Positions 18,361 through 29,170 of a stretch of 64,000 bases of DNA are shown here, one piece after another. The DNA is from Dyella sp. OK004 (GTDB taxonomy: Bacteria; Pseudomonadota; Gammaproteobacteria; Xanthomonadales; Rhodanobacteraceae). The position numbers and the translations under genes are program-made. Position 1 is the first letter of the stretch. Every line of letters begins with the position of its first letter. The notes beneath the pieces are model-generated. The model saw nothing but the letters and a program-made list of their open reading frames with translations. It made no database searches and had not been told where the DNA came from. Where the stretch lies: contig NZ_FOZI01000003.1 in the NCBI RefSeq assembly GCF_900114495.1, positions 186,001 to 250,000 of the forward strand, written 5' to 3'.

Positions 18361-19536
18361 TCAGGGTTTCGCGGAAAACTCGACCACATTCAGCGGTGCG
18401 GGCAATGTCGCTCGCCGCGCACGGTTGTCCTCGTCGGACGAGGCTTGCCACGGCTCGCTTTTGCCGAAGCTATCGATAGATGGATACGCGCCGAGCACAT
18501 GAAACTGTTCAAACGCGTAAGGAATGCCTTCTGCGTTCAATGGCGAGTTCGCATCAGCCACATGCATGTGCAAATGCGGTCCGGTCGATTCCCCGGTGTA
18601 ACCCAGCTGTCCGATGACCTGACCGCGGCGAACATGGTCTCCCACTTTCACTCGTACGCTGCCGGGCTTGAGATGCTCGTAGAACACGTGGTGCCCATCA
18701 CCCAGATCGATAGCAACGTAATTGCCGCTGGCCTGTTCCAGCGGCACCTTGTTGCGGGCATTGGCCAGGACCGAAGAGTTCTCCCGCATATCGTCACGAG
18801 CAGAGGCGATCACGCCGTCCGTCACGGCGAGTATGTCCGCGCCGTAGCCCAGCCAATCCTTTGCTTTGTCAGCGTCGCCGTGGACGTAGCTTCCCTGGCG
18901 ATCGACCTTGATCCAGTCGATAGCGAAGCGACCGGGAACGTGAACCGCGCCATCGACCGCGTAGAGCACGCGGCGATGCCCTCGCGGCCAAGAGGCATCG
19001 TAGATCGCTGCCCACATGCCGTCGCGGAACGGAGGACCCAACAGCAGCGGTCGTGCTGGTTGGTGTACGACCACCGTGGCACCTTCGATGCTTGCATGGC
19101 GAAGCTGCGCACCATCACCGGCATCGAAGTCGACGATATGCGCGAGAGTGTCTGCGTCCTTTGAGGCGAACGGCAGCGACAGATAGATCACCGCCTGGCT
19201 GCCGGGCGGAAGCTGTTGCTGGTCCTTGGTCACCTGGTCAGGCCGGCCGATGGCGTCCCGCAAGGCCTCGCCTTGCAAGTCACCCAACGTGGCGCCGGTA
19301 GTGCGGTCGATAATCCGCAATCGCTTCAAGGTCAGCACTTCCCGCGCAAAGCTGCGCAGGTGCAACTCATAAATCAGTTGCTGCTTACCATTGATGTTGG
19401 TCGGTTCGGGATGCCAGGGCACCTGCAAATCGAACGATTGCAGTACCGGTTCGCGTTGTTGAGCGATGGCCGGTGCCAAAAGGCAGAGCAGTAGTGCGCA
19501 GGCCAGATACCGGACAGCTTTCGGCAGATGAAGCAT
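18361..19536 (-). CDS. M23-family metallopeptidase (LytM-like), exported
   Basis: A 391-residue protein with a signal peptide (residues 1-26, ending LLAPAIAQ). The N-terminal half is a beta-rich domain of unknown type. The C-terminal half is an M23 endopeptidase-like domain, with candidate zinc ligands His187 (PRGHRR), Asp207 (RFAIDW) and His323 in TGPHLHMHV. Such enzymes cut peptidoglycan cross-links in the periplasm, although this RFAIDW subtype is little studied. ATG at 19536 is chosen because GGGAG sits eight to nine bases before it; an ATG 15 bases further upstream lacks that spacing. Confidence 0.88.
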   Translation of the reverse strand: MLHLPKAVRYLACALLLCLLAPAIAQQREPVLQSFDLQVPWHPEPTNINGKQQLIYELHLRSFAREVLTLKRLRIIDRTTGATLGDLQGEALRDAIGRPDQVTKDQQQLPPGSQAVIYLSLPFASKDADTLAHIVDFDAGDGAQLRHASIEGATVVVHQPARPLLLGPPFRDGMWAAIYDASWPRGHRRVLYAVDGAVHVPGRFAIDWIKVDRQGSYVHGDADKAKDWLGYGADILAVTDGVIASARDDMRENSSVLANARNKVPLEQASGNYVAIDLGDGHHVFYEHLKPGSVRVKVGDHVRRGQVIGQLGYTGESTGPHLHMHVADANSPLNAEGIPYAFEQFHVLGAYPSIDSFGKSEPWQASSDEDNRARRATLPAPLNVVEFSAKP

Positions 19537-19616
19537 GGTTCCATCTCCCATGCGCGAGGCCGCATGTTCTGCCGCTTACCCTGGTTTGGTTGTACCCATG
19601 CCACCAGTGCTGAAGG

Positions 19617-20573
19617 TCAGGCGGCGTCGGCCTGGCGTCTCGCCATGCCGGGCGGCATACCGATATAGCGTTTGAACGCGCGGTTGAAAGCCGCTTCGGA
19701 TTGGTAGCCCAGCTGACTGGCCAGGTCGGCAATGGTGGTCTGGCTTTCTTTCAGCCGGGTCAGCGCCATATGCATGCGCCAACGCCCGATGTAATGCATC
19801 GCTGGTGTGCCAACCAAGTCGGTGAAGCGCGCCGCAAAAGCCGAGCGCGACATCGCGACTTCGGAAGCGAGCGTGGCCAGCGTCCAGGCGCGTGCAGGAT
19901 CGCGATGGATAAGCTGCAAGGCGCGGCCGACCTGCCTGTCCTGCAAGGCACCGAGCCATCCGCTTTGTGCGGCGGGATCATGCTCGATCCAGGCACGGAT
20001 CGCCTGGATCACCAGGATATCCGCAAGCCGCGTGATCACCGTTTCACCGCCCGGGCGCAAGGTTTTCGCCTCGGCCGCCATGAAGCGCAAGGTGTCCCTG
20101 ATCCAGTCCGACTGCGGCGAAGGGCGGGGCTGGATGCGGATGACCTTGGGCAACAGCTGGATCAGTTGATGAGCTGCCGGATGGTCGAACCGCACTGCGC
20201 CACAGATCAGGTGGGTACTGGTGCCGCCACCGCCCTGGCGAAGCACTTCATAGCGCTCGCTGATCATCTCGCGCGGCAAATCGAACAGCGGCGCGGCGGT
20301 CGCGCCAGGTGAGCTGACCAGACGATGCCCTTCGCCACGCGAGACCAGCGCCAGATCACCGGGCTGCAATAACTGAGGCGCTTCGCCCTCAACCTCCAGC
20401 CAGCACTGGCCGGTGGTGATGACGTGGAACATCAGGCATTGCGGCATCGGCGGCAGATCGAGCCCCCACGGCGCGGTGAACTCGGAACGGCAATAGAAGG
20501 TGCCGCTCATGCGAAGAAAATGCAGTGCCTCGCCCAATGGGTCGATGGGCGTCCAGACGTCCGGGCTATTCAT
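19617..20573 (-). CDS. AraC-family regulator with cupin sensor domain
   Basis: A 318-residue cytoplasmic regulator. The N-terminal cupin-type domain (roughly 1-190) contains CLMFHVITTGQCWLEVEG and LLQPGDLALVSRGEGHRL. The C-terminal double helix-turn-helix covers about 215-315 and has the AraC signature IADLASQLGYQSEAAFNRAFKRYIG. The ATG at 20573 has GGAGG 11 bases upstream; the one at 20582 would be only two bases from it. It is divergent from the NmrA-like gene at 20737, which it probably controls. Confidence 0.92.
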   Translation of the reverse strand: MNSPDVWTPIDPLGEALHFLRMSGTFYCRSEFTAPWGLDLPPMPQCLMFHVITTGQCWLEVEGEAPQLLQPGDLALVSRGEGHRLVSSPGATAAPLFDLPREMISERYEVLRQGGGGTSTHLICGAVRFDHPAAHQLIQLLPKVIRIQPRPSPQSDWIRDTLRFMAAEAKTLRPGGETVITRLADILVIQAIRAWIEHDPAAQSGWLGALQDRQVGRALQLIHRDPARAWTLATLASEVAMSRSAFAARFTDLVGTPAMHYIGRWRMHMALTRLKESQTTIADLASQLGYQSEAAFNRAFKRYIGMPPGMARRQADAA

Positions 20574-20736
20574 GGCAGGCATATCCTCCCAACTGGCGTC
20601 GCGAGAACGTTGATTGTGGACGAACGGACAAAAAACGGCGACTCGCCATCATGGTGGTCTCCGCACCCTCCACACAGACTGGCAATCGTGCAAAGGCAGC
20701 CGCTTTTGCCGTCATCCACTTTGCGAGGAGAGCCAC

Positions 20737-21627
20737 ATGATTACCGTAATGGGAGCCACCGGACATACCGGTACCCGACTGGTCGAGCGACTGCTGCAGG
20801 CAGGCCAGTCCGTCCGCGCCCTCGGGCGCTCAAAACAGCGGTTGGAGGCACTGACCCAGGCCGGCGCGGAGATGCTTGCCGGTGAGCCTGACGATGCGGG
20901 CTTTCTGGCGGAAGCGTTCAATGGTGCCACTGCGGTCTACACCTTGCTCGCCTATGACATGCAGACACCCGACTATCACGCCATGCAGAACGCGCAGGGC
21001 GGGGCGATCGTGCAGGCGTTGCGCAAGGCCGCTGTCAGCCATGTCGTTTTCCACAGCAGCGTCGGTGCCGATCTGCCCTCCGGCAATGGCCCCATCGCAA
21101 GCCTGCATACGCATGAAGCGCGGCTGCGCGAGATGGGAAACATCAACGCTCTGATCCTGCGCAGCGGTGCCTTGTTCGAGAACTTCAATGCAGCGCCAGA
21201 AACGATCAGGCAGCTTGGTATGTATGGCGACGCCATGGCCCCCGATGCGGCGATTCCGATGATTGCCACCCGCGACATCGCTGACGTCGCGGCCAAAGCC
21301 TTGGTGGCGCGGGACTGGAATGGCGTTGTCGTGCGCGAATTGCTCGGCCCGCGCGACCTCAGTTATGCGGAAGCAACACGTTTGATCGGCGAACGCATGG
21401 GCATGCCGGATCTCGCCTACGTGCAATTACCTTACGAGGAGATGATCGGTGTCCTGTGTCAGGCAGGCTTCTCCGAAAATCTCGCGCATCTATATGTAGA
21501 ACTGGCGCAGGCGATCAATGAAGGCCGCATCCGTTCACTGGAAGGTCGTAGCGCCGCCAACATCACGCCGACGGGTTTCGAAACATTTGCCGACGAACTG
21601 GTCTCAACTACAGCAGCCGCGTCATGA
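20737..21627 (+). CDS. NmrA-like atypical SDR, NAD(P)-binding
   Basis: A 296-residue Rossmann-fold protein with GATGHTG at residues 6-12, the NAD(P)-binding motif of NmrA/HSCARG-type atypical short-chain dehydrogenases. YTLLAYDMQTPDY and VVFHSSVGADLPSG match the QOR2/azoreductase-like NmrA group, whose members sense or reduce quinones and other electrophiles. ATG at 20737 follows GAGGAG. It is divergent from an AraC-cupin regulator, a common pairing. The substrate is unknown. Confidence 0.88.
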   Translation: MITVMGATGHTGTRLVERLLQAGQSVRALGRSKQRLEALTQAGAEMLAGEPDDAGFLAEAFNGATAVYTLLAYDMQTPDYHAMQNAQGGAIVQALRKAAVSHVVFHSSVGADLPSGNGPIASLHTHEARLREMGNINALILRSGALFENFNAAPETIRQLGMYGDAMAPDAAIPMIATRDIADVAAKALVARDWNGVVVRELLGPRDLSYAEATRLIGERMGMPDLAYVQLPYEEMIGVLCQAGFSENLAHLYVELAQAINEGRIRSLEGRSAANITPTGFETFADELVSTTAAAS

Positions 21628-22075
21628 ATACGCTGTTGGGATCGTCGATGTAATCCGCAAATGGCCCACATGCCTCGAAACCGAAACTGGCGTAGAGGCG
21701 ATGGGCCGGAGCGAACGCCTCCATAGCGCCGGTTTCCAGGCTCAGGCGGCGATAGAAGCGTCGCCCGGCTTCGTCCAGCAAATGCTTCAACAACAGGCTG
21801 GCGACACCTTTGCGTAGATGGCTGGTTGCCGTGCGCATCGATTTGAGTTCACCGTGCGTGGCATCGAGTTGCTTGAGCGCACCGCAACCCAGGAGCTCTT
21901 GGTGTTGCCATACCGACCAGAAGCTGATGCCTGGCTTGCGCAAGGTATCGAGATCGAGCGCGTGAATGCTTTCCGGTGGCGAATGCAGATGCATGCTCTG
22001 CAGGTGTTCCTGCAGCAAGCGGATGACCGCGGGGTGATCCAGTTCGCCTTCGCGTATCTCCACTGCATCGTGCAT
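21608..22075 (-). CDS. GNAT-family N-acetyltransferase
   Basis: A 155-residue acetyltransferase. The core includes LLGCGALKQLDATHGELKSMRT followed by RKGVASLLLKHLLDEA, the acetyl-CoA pyrophosphate loop with the pattern R/Q-x-x-G-x-A. LSLETGAMEAFAPAHRLYASFGFEACGPF is the C-terminal GNAT strand and helix, as in PaiA/YiiD-like members. It converges with the preceding gene with a 20-base overlap. The acyl acceptor cannot be told. Confidence 0.9.
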   Translation of the reverse strand: MHDAVEIREGELDHPAVIRLLQEHLQSMHLHSPPESIHALDLDTLRKPGISFWSVWQHQELLGCGALKQLDATHGELKSMRTATSHLRKGVASLLLKHLLDEAGRRFYRRLSLETGAMEAFAPAHRLYASFGFEACGPFADYIDDPNSVFMTRLL

Positions 22076-22080
22076 GTCGA

Positions 22081-22566
22081 TCAGCTCCCGATCGCGGCAA
22101 GCATGGCTTCGGCACTGGAGACGCGGAATTCGCCGGGCGCCTCTATGTGCAATTGCTCGACCACGCCATCCACGACATACAACGCGAAGCGCCGCGAACG
22201 CAGGCCCATGCCATAAGCCGTGCCGTCGAGTTCCAGGCCAAGCGCGCGGGTAAAACTGCCATTGCCATCGGCGAGCATCACCATGCCCGAAGGCACCTGC
22301 TGGCTTTGCGCCCAGGCCTGCATGACGTAGGCGTCATTCACGGCCAGGCACATCACCTCGATGCCGCGTTCGCGGAAATCCTGAAAGTGCTGCACATAGC
22401 CGGGCAGATGTTTGTTGGAACAGGTGGGCGTGAACGCGCCGGGCACGGCAAACAGCACGGTCTTGCGTCCCGCGAACAGTTCGGCGGTGTGGCGTGGATG
22501 GGTTCCACCATCAACGACGGTCTTGATCTCGACGTCGGGGAGGGGCTGGCCGATCTGGATCGTCAT
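22081..22566 (-). CDS. Peroxiredoxin, Prx5 type
   Basis: A 161-residue thiol peroxidase with the Prx5-group motif PGAFTPTCS; the peroxidatic cysteine is Cys49. It reduces hydrogen peroxide and organic hydroperoxides using a thiol donor. There is no fused glutaredoxin domain, unlike some gammaproteobacterial relatives. The start is five bases after the GNAT gene in coordinates, so the peroxiredoxin is upstream of GNAT on the same strand and the two probably form an operon. Confidence 0.94.
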   Translation of the reverse strand: MTIQIGQPLPDVEIKTVVDGGTHPRHTAELFAGRKTVLFAVPGAFTPTCSNKHLPGYVQHFQDFRERGIEVMCLAVNDAYVMQAWAQSQQVPSGMVMLADGNGSFTRALGLELDGTAYGMGLRSRRFALYVVDGVVEQLHIEAPGEFRVSSAEAMLAAIGS

Positions 22567-22629
22567 GGCGGGGACTCTTAAGGGAAGGTAAGCGCACTGA
22601 TGCTAGCGCCTGCGCCGCCTGTCTGTCGT

Positions 22630-22657
22630 CTTGAATCGCCACGGGCCGCACCTATCT
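22630..22657 (+). promoter_or_regulatory. Sigma-32-like heat-shock promoter of hsp20
   Basis: CTTGAAT (22630-22636), 13-base spacer, ACCTATCT (22650-22657) resemble the consensus CTTGAAA and CCCCATnT. The position gives a leader of about 45 bases before the Hsp20 start. The context (heat-shock chaperone) supports it. Confidence 0.6.
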
Positions 22658-22708
22658 AGCACTCAGGCGGTGATGGCACCGCACCCTATTGAGACGAGGA
22701 GCTATTCC

Positions 22709-23152
22709 ATGAACCTGAGTCGCAATTTTTCCTGGAGCAGTAACCACCTGGGCGACATCCGCGAGGCCTTTGATCGCCTGTTGAATCCCGATGAAATCGG
22801 CCCGGCCAGCGCGGCAAGCCACTGGGCGCCACGCGTGGACATCAAGGAAGACGACAAGCGTTTTGTCATTCTCGCGGACATCCCCGGCGTCGACCCGGCC
22901 GATATCGAAGTGAGCATGGACAAGGGCGTGCTGATCATTAAGGGCGAGCGCAAGCAGGAAAGCGAGGAGCAAGGTCCGCGCCTTACCCGCCAGGAACGCA
23001 ATTACGGCGCATTCTTCCGTCGCTTCGCGCTGCCGGATAGCGCGGATGCCGAAGGCATCACCGCCAACGGCAAGCATGGCGTGCTGGAAGTGGTGATACC
23101 CAAGCGCGCGGAGACCGCGCCGCGCCGCATTACCATCAACACGACGCACTGA
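22709..23152 (+). CDS. Hsp20/alpha-crystallin small heat-shock protein
   Basis: A 147-residue ATP-independent holdase. The alpha-crystallin domain spans about residues 40-135 ([22 protein letters not shown]...), includes the [10 protein letters not shown] strand, and ends with GVLEVVIPK. The C-terminal tail is short. ATG at 22709 has GAGGAG upstream, and a sigma-32-like promoter precedes it. The J-domain gene cbpA follows after a strong hairpin, giving a small chaperone cluster. Confidence 0.95.
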   Translation: MNLSRNFSWSSNHLGDIREAFDRLLNPDEIGPASAASHWAPRVDIKEDDKRFVILADIPGVDPADIEVSMDKGVLIIKGERKQESEEQGPRLTRQERNYGAFFRRFALPDSADAEGITANGKHGVLEVVIPKRAETAPRRITINTTH

Positions 23153-23173
23153 GCTTCGGCTTTTTGTTGCGAT

Positions 23174-23209
23174 GCGGCCTGCTGCGGACGATGATCCGCA
23201 GCGGGCCGC
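23174..23209 (+). other. 15-bp hairpin between hsp20 and cbpA
   Basis: 23174-23188 pairs with 23195-23209 over 15 bases (one G-T pair), with a six-base loop. No T-run follows, so it is more likely an RNA stability or processing element than a terminator. Confidence 0.65.
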
Positions 23210-23243
23210 TCGCGTTGATTGGGTCAGTAGCCGGGGAGAGGCT

Positions 23244-24152
23244 GTGGAATTCAAAGACTATTACGACATCCTGGGCGTAAAGCCCGAGGCCAGCGAAGCC
23301 GAGATCAAGACGGCTTATCGCAAGCTGGCCCGCAAATACCATCCGGATAAGAACAAGGACGCGGGCGCCGAAGAGAAGTTCAAGGCCGTCAACGAGGCCA
23401 ACGAAGTCCTGCGCGATGCCGAGAAGCGCCGCGCCTACGATCAGGTGCGCGCCGGCGGCTACCGCGGCGGCGAACAGTTCCGGCCGCCGCCGGGCTGGGG
23501 GCAAGGCCAGGGACAGGGTTTCGATTTCGGCGACGCCGGCAACGGCGAATTCAGTGATTTCTTCGAAAGTCTGTTCGGCGGCCGCCCCGCCGGCGGTCCA
23601 CGCGGTGCGCCGCGCGCCCAGCGCGGCGGCGATGTGCAGGCGCAGGTGCAGATCGATCTGCAGACCGCCTTCGACGGTGGTCGCACGCGGCTGGCCCTGC
23701 ACGATGGCAACGGCAACGAGCGGGTGCTGGAAGTGAAGATTCCGGCTGGCATCCAGCCGGGGCAGGTGATCCGCCTGTCCGGCCAGGGGCACCCCGGCCG
23801 TAACGGTGGGCCTAATGGCGATCTGCTGCTGGAAGTCGGCATCCGCGACGATGCCCGTTTCCGCCTGGACGGCCGCAATGTGGTTCACGTCCTGCCGGTC
23901 GCGCCGTGGGAAGCGGCGCTGGGTGCCTCGGTACCGGTGCCGACCCTCGCCGGCACGGTGGATCTGCGCATTCCGGCCGGTTCGCAATCCGGGCGCAAGC
24001 TGCGCCTGAAAGGGCGGGGCATGCCTGGCGCGCATCCTGGCGATCAGCTGGTGGAGCTCTCCATCCGCGCGCCAGCTGCTGAGGGCGATGCGCAGCGCGA
24101 AGCCTACGAGGCGTTGCAGAAGGCGTTTGCTGGCTACAACCCGCGCCACTGA
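23244..24152 (+). CDS. cbpA: Curved-DNA-binding protein CbpA / DnaJ-class co-chaperone
   Basis: A 302-residue J-protein. The J-domain has HPD at residues 33-35 ([11 protein letters not shown]). It is followed by a Gly/Phe-rich linker (about 70-125) and DnaJ C-terminal domains I and II without the zinc-finger. This domain order is that of CbpA, which stimulates DnaK and binds curved DNA. GTG at 23244 is the start, with GGGGAGAG upstream; a longer open frame upstream lies in the hairpin. No cbpM is adjacent. Confidence 0.93.
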   Translation: MEFKDYYDILGVKPEASEAEIKTAYRKLARKYHPDKNKDAGAEEKFKAVNEANEVLRDAEKRRAYDQVRAGGYRGGEQFRPPPGWGQGQGQGFDFGDAGNGEFSDFFESLFGGRPAGGPRGAPRAQRGGDVQAQVQIDLQTAFDGGRTRLALHDGNGNERVLEVKIPAGIQPGQVIRLSGQGHPGRNGGPNGDLLLEVGIRDDARFRLDGRNVVHVLPVAPWEAALGASVPVPTLAGTVDLRIPAGSQSGRKLRLKGRGMPGAHPGDQLVELSIRAPAAEGDAQREAYEALQKAFAGYNPRH

Positions 24153-24170
24153 ATCGGCAGCGGCATGAAA

Positions 24171-24200
24171 CGAAAACGGCGCACGAGGGCGCCGTTTTCG
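24171..24200. terminator. Bidirectional terminator between cbpA and pilH
   Basis: A 12-base stem (24171-24182 with 24189-24200) with AAAA in the 5' arm and TTTT in the 3' arm lies between two convergent genes. Confidence 0.85.
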
Positions 24201-24222
24201 TAATCGCGCTGTCCTACGCCGC

Positions 24223-24588
24223 TCAGGCCGGCAACAGGCCCTTGAGCGTCTCGACCAGCTCTTCTTCCTTGATCGGCTTGGTCACATAGGCCTTGGCGCC
24301 CTGGCGCAGGCCCCAGACCTTGTCGGTCTCCTGGTCCTTGGTGGTCACCAGGATCACCGGGATATGAGCGGTCGCCGGATCCTTGCTGATGGTGCGGGTA
24401 GCCTGGAAACCGTTGAGGTTGGGCATGACCACGTCCATCAGGATCAGATCGGGCAGCTCTCGCTTGGCGACTTCGACACCGGCGGCACCGTCTTCAGCTG
24501 TCAGGGTCTCATGCCCGAGCTTTTCGACGATGCGCTTGATGCCCAGCAACTGCGACGGCGAATCGTCGACGATCAGGATGCGTGCCAT
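24223..24588 (-). CDS. pilH: Single-domain response regulator, PilH-like
   Basis: A 121-residue CheY-type receiver with no output domain. Acidic pocket D8/D9, phospho-acceptor D52, switch T82/T83 and K104 are all present. LGIKRIVEKLGHETLTAEDGAAG and the VTTKDQETDKVWGLRQGAKAYVTKP region match PilH of the twitching-motility Chp system. PilH usually sits next to pilG-pilIJ; here it is alone. The symbol is therefore likely but not certain. Confidence 0.82.
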   Translation of the reverse strand: MARILIVDDSPSQLLGIKRIVEKLGHETLTAEDGAAGVEVAKRELPDLILMDVVMPNLNGFQATRTISKDPATAHIPVILVTTKDQETDKVWGLRQGAKAYVTKPIKEEELVETLKGLLPA

Positions 24589-24659
24589 AAGGTGGGGGTC
24601 CCCTTGTTGTTTCTATGGATTCTATGCCGCGACAGCGGCGCTTCCAAGTCGGTTCACAT

Positions 24660-25682
24660 TTAGTGGGAGGTATCCAGCCGCACCACCGTGCGGCCGAACG
24701 AGTCGCCGGCCAGCATGCGTCCGAAAACGTCTGGCAACTGGTCTAGGCTGACTTCGCGGGTGGCGATGCGCTCGAGATGCCGGGGCTTCCAGTCCCCGCC
24801 CAAGTGCTCCCATACGCGATCCCGGATGTCGCGGGCGGTACCGGCCGAGGCAATGCCCAGCAGGCTGGCGCCGCGGATGATGAAGGGCATCACCGTGCTT
24901 TCGAAGCCGATGCCGCCGGCATTGCCGCAGATGGCCACGTTACCGTACGGCTCGATCAGCGGGAGCAGGCCAGCCAGCATCGGCCCGCCGACGTTGTCCA
25001 GGGCGCCGCCAAAGCGCGCCGAATCCATCGGCTTGCCGCTGAAGGCGAGTTGGTGACGGTCGATGCATTGCACCGCGCCCAGGTCGCGCAGGAAATCAAA
25101 GTGCGCCGCCTTGCCGCTGATCGCATGCACCTCGTAACCGGCACGGCTGAAGATGTCGATCGCCAGCATGCCCACGCCACCGCTGGCGCCGCTGACGGCG
25201 ATCGGACCGAGCGCAGGTGTCTGCCGGTTGTCCTGCATGCGCAGCAGCGCCAGTGCGGCGGTGAAGCCGGCGGTGCCGATGATCATGCTCTCGCGTAGGC
25301 TCAGGTCCTTCGGCAACGGGATGGTCCACTGCGCGAGCAGGCGGATGTATTGGCCGTAGCCGCCATCGCGCGTTTCGGACAGGCCACTGCCGGTGCACAG
25401 CACCTTGTCGCCTTCCTTGAACGCTGGGTCGGTTGAAGCGACCACCACGCCAGCAGCATCGATACCGCCATTGAGCGGATAGTGGCGAAGGATCTTGCCT
25501 TTGCCGGTGCCGGCCAGCGCGTCTTTGTAGTTGACCGACGAGTAGGCGACCTTCACCAGCACCTCGCCTGCGCTCAGCGCCTGTGTGTTCATGGTCTCGA
25601 TGCCGCCGCGGTAGCCGGCGTCGTCGTTATGAATGCGAAAGGCGCGGAAGTCGGTAGGGATCGTGTCGATGGCATCGGTCAT
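24660..25682 (-). CDS. YhdH/AcuI-family quinone oxidoreductase-like reductase
   Basis: A 340-residue zinc-independent MDR-superfamily protein. The N-terminal GroES-like part has the segment VAYSSVNYKDALA. The Rossmann part contains VSGASGGVGMLAI for NADPH. Both match the YhdH/YhfP/AcuI group, in which characterised members reduce acrylyl-CoA to propionyl-CoA and detoxify acrylate. The residues seen do not prove the substrate. It is the upstream neighbour of pilH on the same strand. Confidence 0.88.
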   Translation of the reverse strand: MTDAIDTIPTDFRAFRIHNDDAGYRGGIETMNTQALSAGEVLVKVAYSSVNYKDALAGTGKGKILRHYPLNGGIDAAGVVVASTDPAFKEGDKVLCTGSGLSETRDGGYGQYIRLLAQWTIPLPKDLSLRESMIIGTAGFTAALALLRMQDNRQTPALGPIAVSGASGGVGMLAIDIFSRAGYEVHAISGKAAHFDFLRDLGAVQCIDRHQLAFSGKPMDSARFGGALDNVGGPMLAGLLPLIEPYGNVAICGNAGGIGFESTVMPFIIRGASLLGIASAGTARDIRDRVWEHLGGDWKPRHLERIATREVSLDQLPDVFGRMLAGDSFGRTVVRLDTSH

Positions 25683-25715
25683 GGCTGTTCCCGGTACGGC
25701 GGAAAGTAAAGTCGC

Positions 25716-26312
25716 TCAGGCTTCGACGCTGCTGCGATCGATCCACTTCGGCGTGTACTCGCCCTGGTAGTGCTCCATCCAGTGGAACAGCTTTTCCATG
25801 CTGTCGCCGAACCATACGCCATCGCGTTGCTCGGGACGCACGAAGCGCTCGTCCACCATGTGATCCATCATGCCGCGCAGTTGCCGGTAGTAGCCGCGCA
25901 CGTCGAGAAACGCGCAAGGATATTGGTGCAGGCCTAGCTGTGCCCAGGTCAGCATTTCGAACATCTCGTCCATGGTGCCGAAGCCGCCGGGCAGGGCGAC
26001 AAAGGCATCGGAGAGTTCATACATGCGTGTCTTGCGCTGGTGCATGGTCTCGACCACATGCATCTCGGTGAGATTCGGATGCGCTACTTCGCGCTCGACC
26101 AATTGGCGCGGAATGACGCCGATCACCTTGCCGCCACCCGCGAGCACCGCATCGGCAACTGTGCCCATCAATCCGACCTTGCCGCCGCCATAGATCAGCG
26201 TAATGCCACGCTTGGCCATTTCCGTGCCGAAGGCGCGTGCCTGTTCGACGTATTCGGGATGGCCGCCGGGGCTGGAGCCGCAGTAGACGCAAAGTGCGGT
26301 GGGAATAGGCAT
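25716..26312 (-). CDS. LOG-family protein (cytokinin-type phosphoribohydrolase)
   Basis: A 198-residue Rossmann-like protein with the LOG signature PGGFGTMDE and the earlier GGGKVGLMG loop. LOG enzymes release the base from nucleoside 5'-monophosphates; in bacteria they act on AMP or cytokinin nucleotides. ATG at 26312 gives MPIPTALCVYCGSSPG, the usual start; the frame is open 45 bases further upstream into the preceding terminator, which argues against a longer form. Confidence 0.93.
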   Translation of the reverse strand: MPIPTALCVYCGSSPGGHPEYVEQARAFGTEMAKRGITLIYGGGKVGLMGTVADAVLAGGGKVIGVIPRQLVEREVAHPNLTEMHVVETMHQRKTRMYELSDAFVALPGGFGTMDEMFEMLTWAQLGLHQYPCAFLDVRGYYRQLRGMMDHMVDERFVRPEQRDGVWFGDSMEKLFHWMEHYQGEYTPKWIDRSSVEA

Positions 26313-26333
26313 GGCTTCACTCGTTGCTGAAAC

Positions 26334-26368
26334 AAAACGGCCCGCCCATGTCGCCACGAGCGGGCCGT
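26334..26368 (-). terminator. Terminator after lpd
   Basis: Read on the minus strand, ACGGCCCGC (complement of 26360-26368) pairs with GCGGGCCGT (complement of 26337-26345) and is followed by TTTTG. It ends the odhA-odhB-lpd transcript before the LOG gene. Confidence 0.75.
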
Positions 26369-26387
26369 CGATGGCCTGATCCTGAGA

Positions 26388-27923
<1,536 letters not shown>

Positions 27924-27946
27924 CTATTTGGTATTGAGTGGGGCGC

Positions 27947-29152
27947 TCAAATACCGAGCAGCATGCGCTGCGGATTCTCGAGCTGATTCTTGATATCCAC
28001 CAGGAACAGCACCGCGTCCTTGCCGTCGATGATGCGATGGTCGTAGCTCAGAGCGATGTACATCATCGGGGCGGCGATGACCTGGCCGTTCTCGACGATG
28101 GCGCGCTCCTTGATGGCGTGCATGCCGAGAATCGCGCTCTGCGGCGGGTTCACGATCGGGGTCGACAGCAGCGAGCCGAAGGTGCCGCCGTTGGTGATGG
28201 TGAAGGTGCCGCCCTGCAGGTCGTCCAGGCCCAGCTTGCCGTCGCGCGCCTTCTTGGCGTAGTCGAGGATGCCCTTCTCGACATCGGCGAAACTCTTGTC
28301 CTGCACGTCGCGCAGCACCGGCGTCACCAGACCCTTATCAGTCGACACGGCGATCGAGATGTCCTGGTAGCCGTGATAGACGATGTCGTTACCGTCGACC
28401 GAGGCATTGACCACCGGATGGCGCTTCAGCGCCTCGGCGGCCGCCTTGACGAAGAAGCTCATGAAGCCGAGCTTCACGCCGTTCGACTTCTCGAACTGCT
28501 CGCCCAGCGTCTTGCGCATCTTCACCACCTCGGCCAGGTTCACTTCGTTGAACGAGGTGAGCATGGCGATGGAGTTCTTCGACTGCATCAGGCGCTCGGC
28601 GATGCGGGCGCGGATGCGGGTCATCGGCACGCGCTCTTCCGGACGCGAACCCGGCGTCGGCTTGACGGCAGGTGCGGCAGCGGCCGGAGCGGCGGCGCCA
28701 CCCTTGCCGTAGTTGACCAGGTCTTCCTTGGTCACGCGGCCATCGCGGCCGGTGCCGGCGACTTTGGACGGGTCGATGTTCTGCTCGGTGGCCACACGCA
28801 GGCCGGCGGGCGACAGATCTTCGCTGCCCTTGGTGGCAGCGGCGGGAGCCGGGGCTGCAGCAGCGGGAGCGGCGGCCGGAGCAGCCGCGGCCGGAGCCGG
28901 AGCGGCGGCAACAGCGCCTTCCTCGATCACCGCAATCACCTGCTGGCTGGTCACGGTGTCGCCGGTCTGGAACTTCAGTTCCTTGATCACGCCGTCAACC
29001 GGTGCCGGCACTTCCAGCACCACCTTGTCGGTTTCGAGGTCGACCAGGTTCTCGTCGCGCTTCACCGCATCGCCGGCTTTCTTGTGCCAGGTTGCGATGG
29101 TGGCGTCGGAGACAGACTCGGGCAGGACGGGGACTTTGACTTCGATAGACAT
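27947..29152 (-). CDS. sucB: 2-oxoglutarate dehydrogenase E2, dihydrolipoyl succinyltransferase
   Basis: A 401-residue core subunit of the 2-oxoglutarate dehydrogenase complex of the citric acid cycle. A single N-terminal lipoyl domain carries Lys43 in LETDKVVLE, followed by an Ala/Pro hinge, a peripheral-subunit-binding domain near 110-150, and the acyltransferase core ending with [12 protein letters not shown] (His and Asp catalytic). Length is that of SucB rather than pyruvate E2. It lies 18 bases downstream of sucA. Confidence 0.97.
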   Translation of the reverse strand: MSIEVKVPVLPESVSDATIATWHKKAGDAVKRDENLVDLETDKVVLEVPAPVDGVIKELKFQTGDTVTSQQVIAVIEEGAVAAAPAPAAAAPAAAPAAAAPAPAAATKGSEDLSPAGLRVATEQNIDPSKVAGTGRDGRVTKEDLVNYGKGGAAAPAAAAPAVKPTPGSRPEERVPMTRIRARIAERLMQSKNSIAMLTSFNEVNLAEVVKMRKTLGEQFEKSNGVKLGFMSFFVKAAAEALKRHPVVNASVDGNDIVYHGYQDISIAVSTDKGLVTPVLRDVQDKSFADVEKGILDYAKKARDGKLGLDDLQGGTFTITNGGTFGSLLSTPIVNPPQSAILGMHAIKERAIVENGQVIAAPMMYIALSYDHRIIDGKDAVLFLVDIKNQLENPQRMLLGI

Positions 29153-29170
29153 AGATTTTCCTTCGATCTC

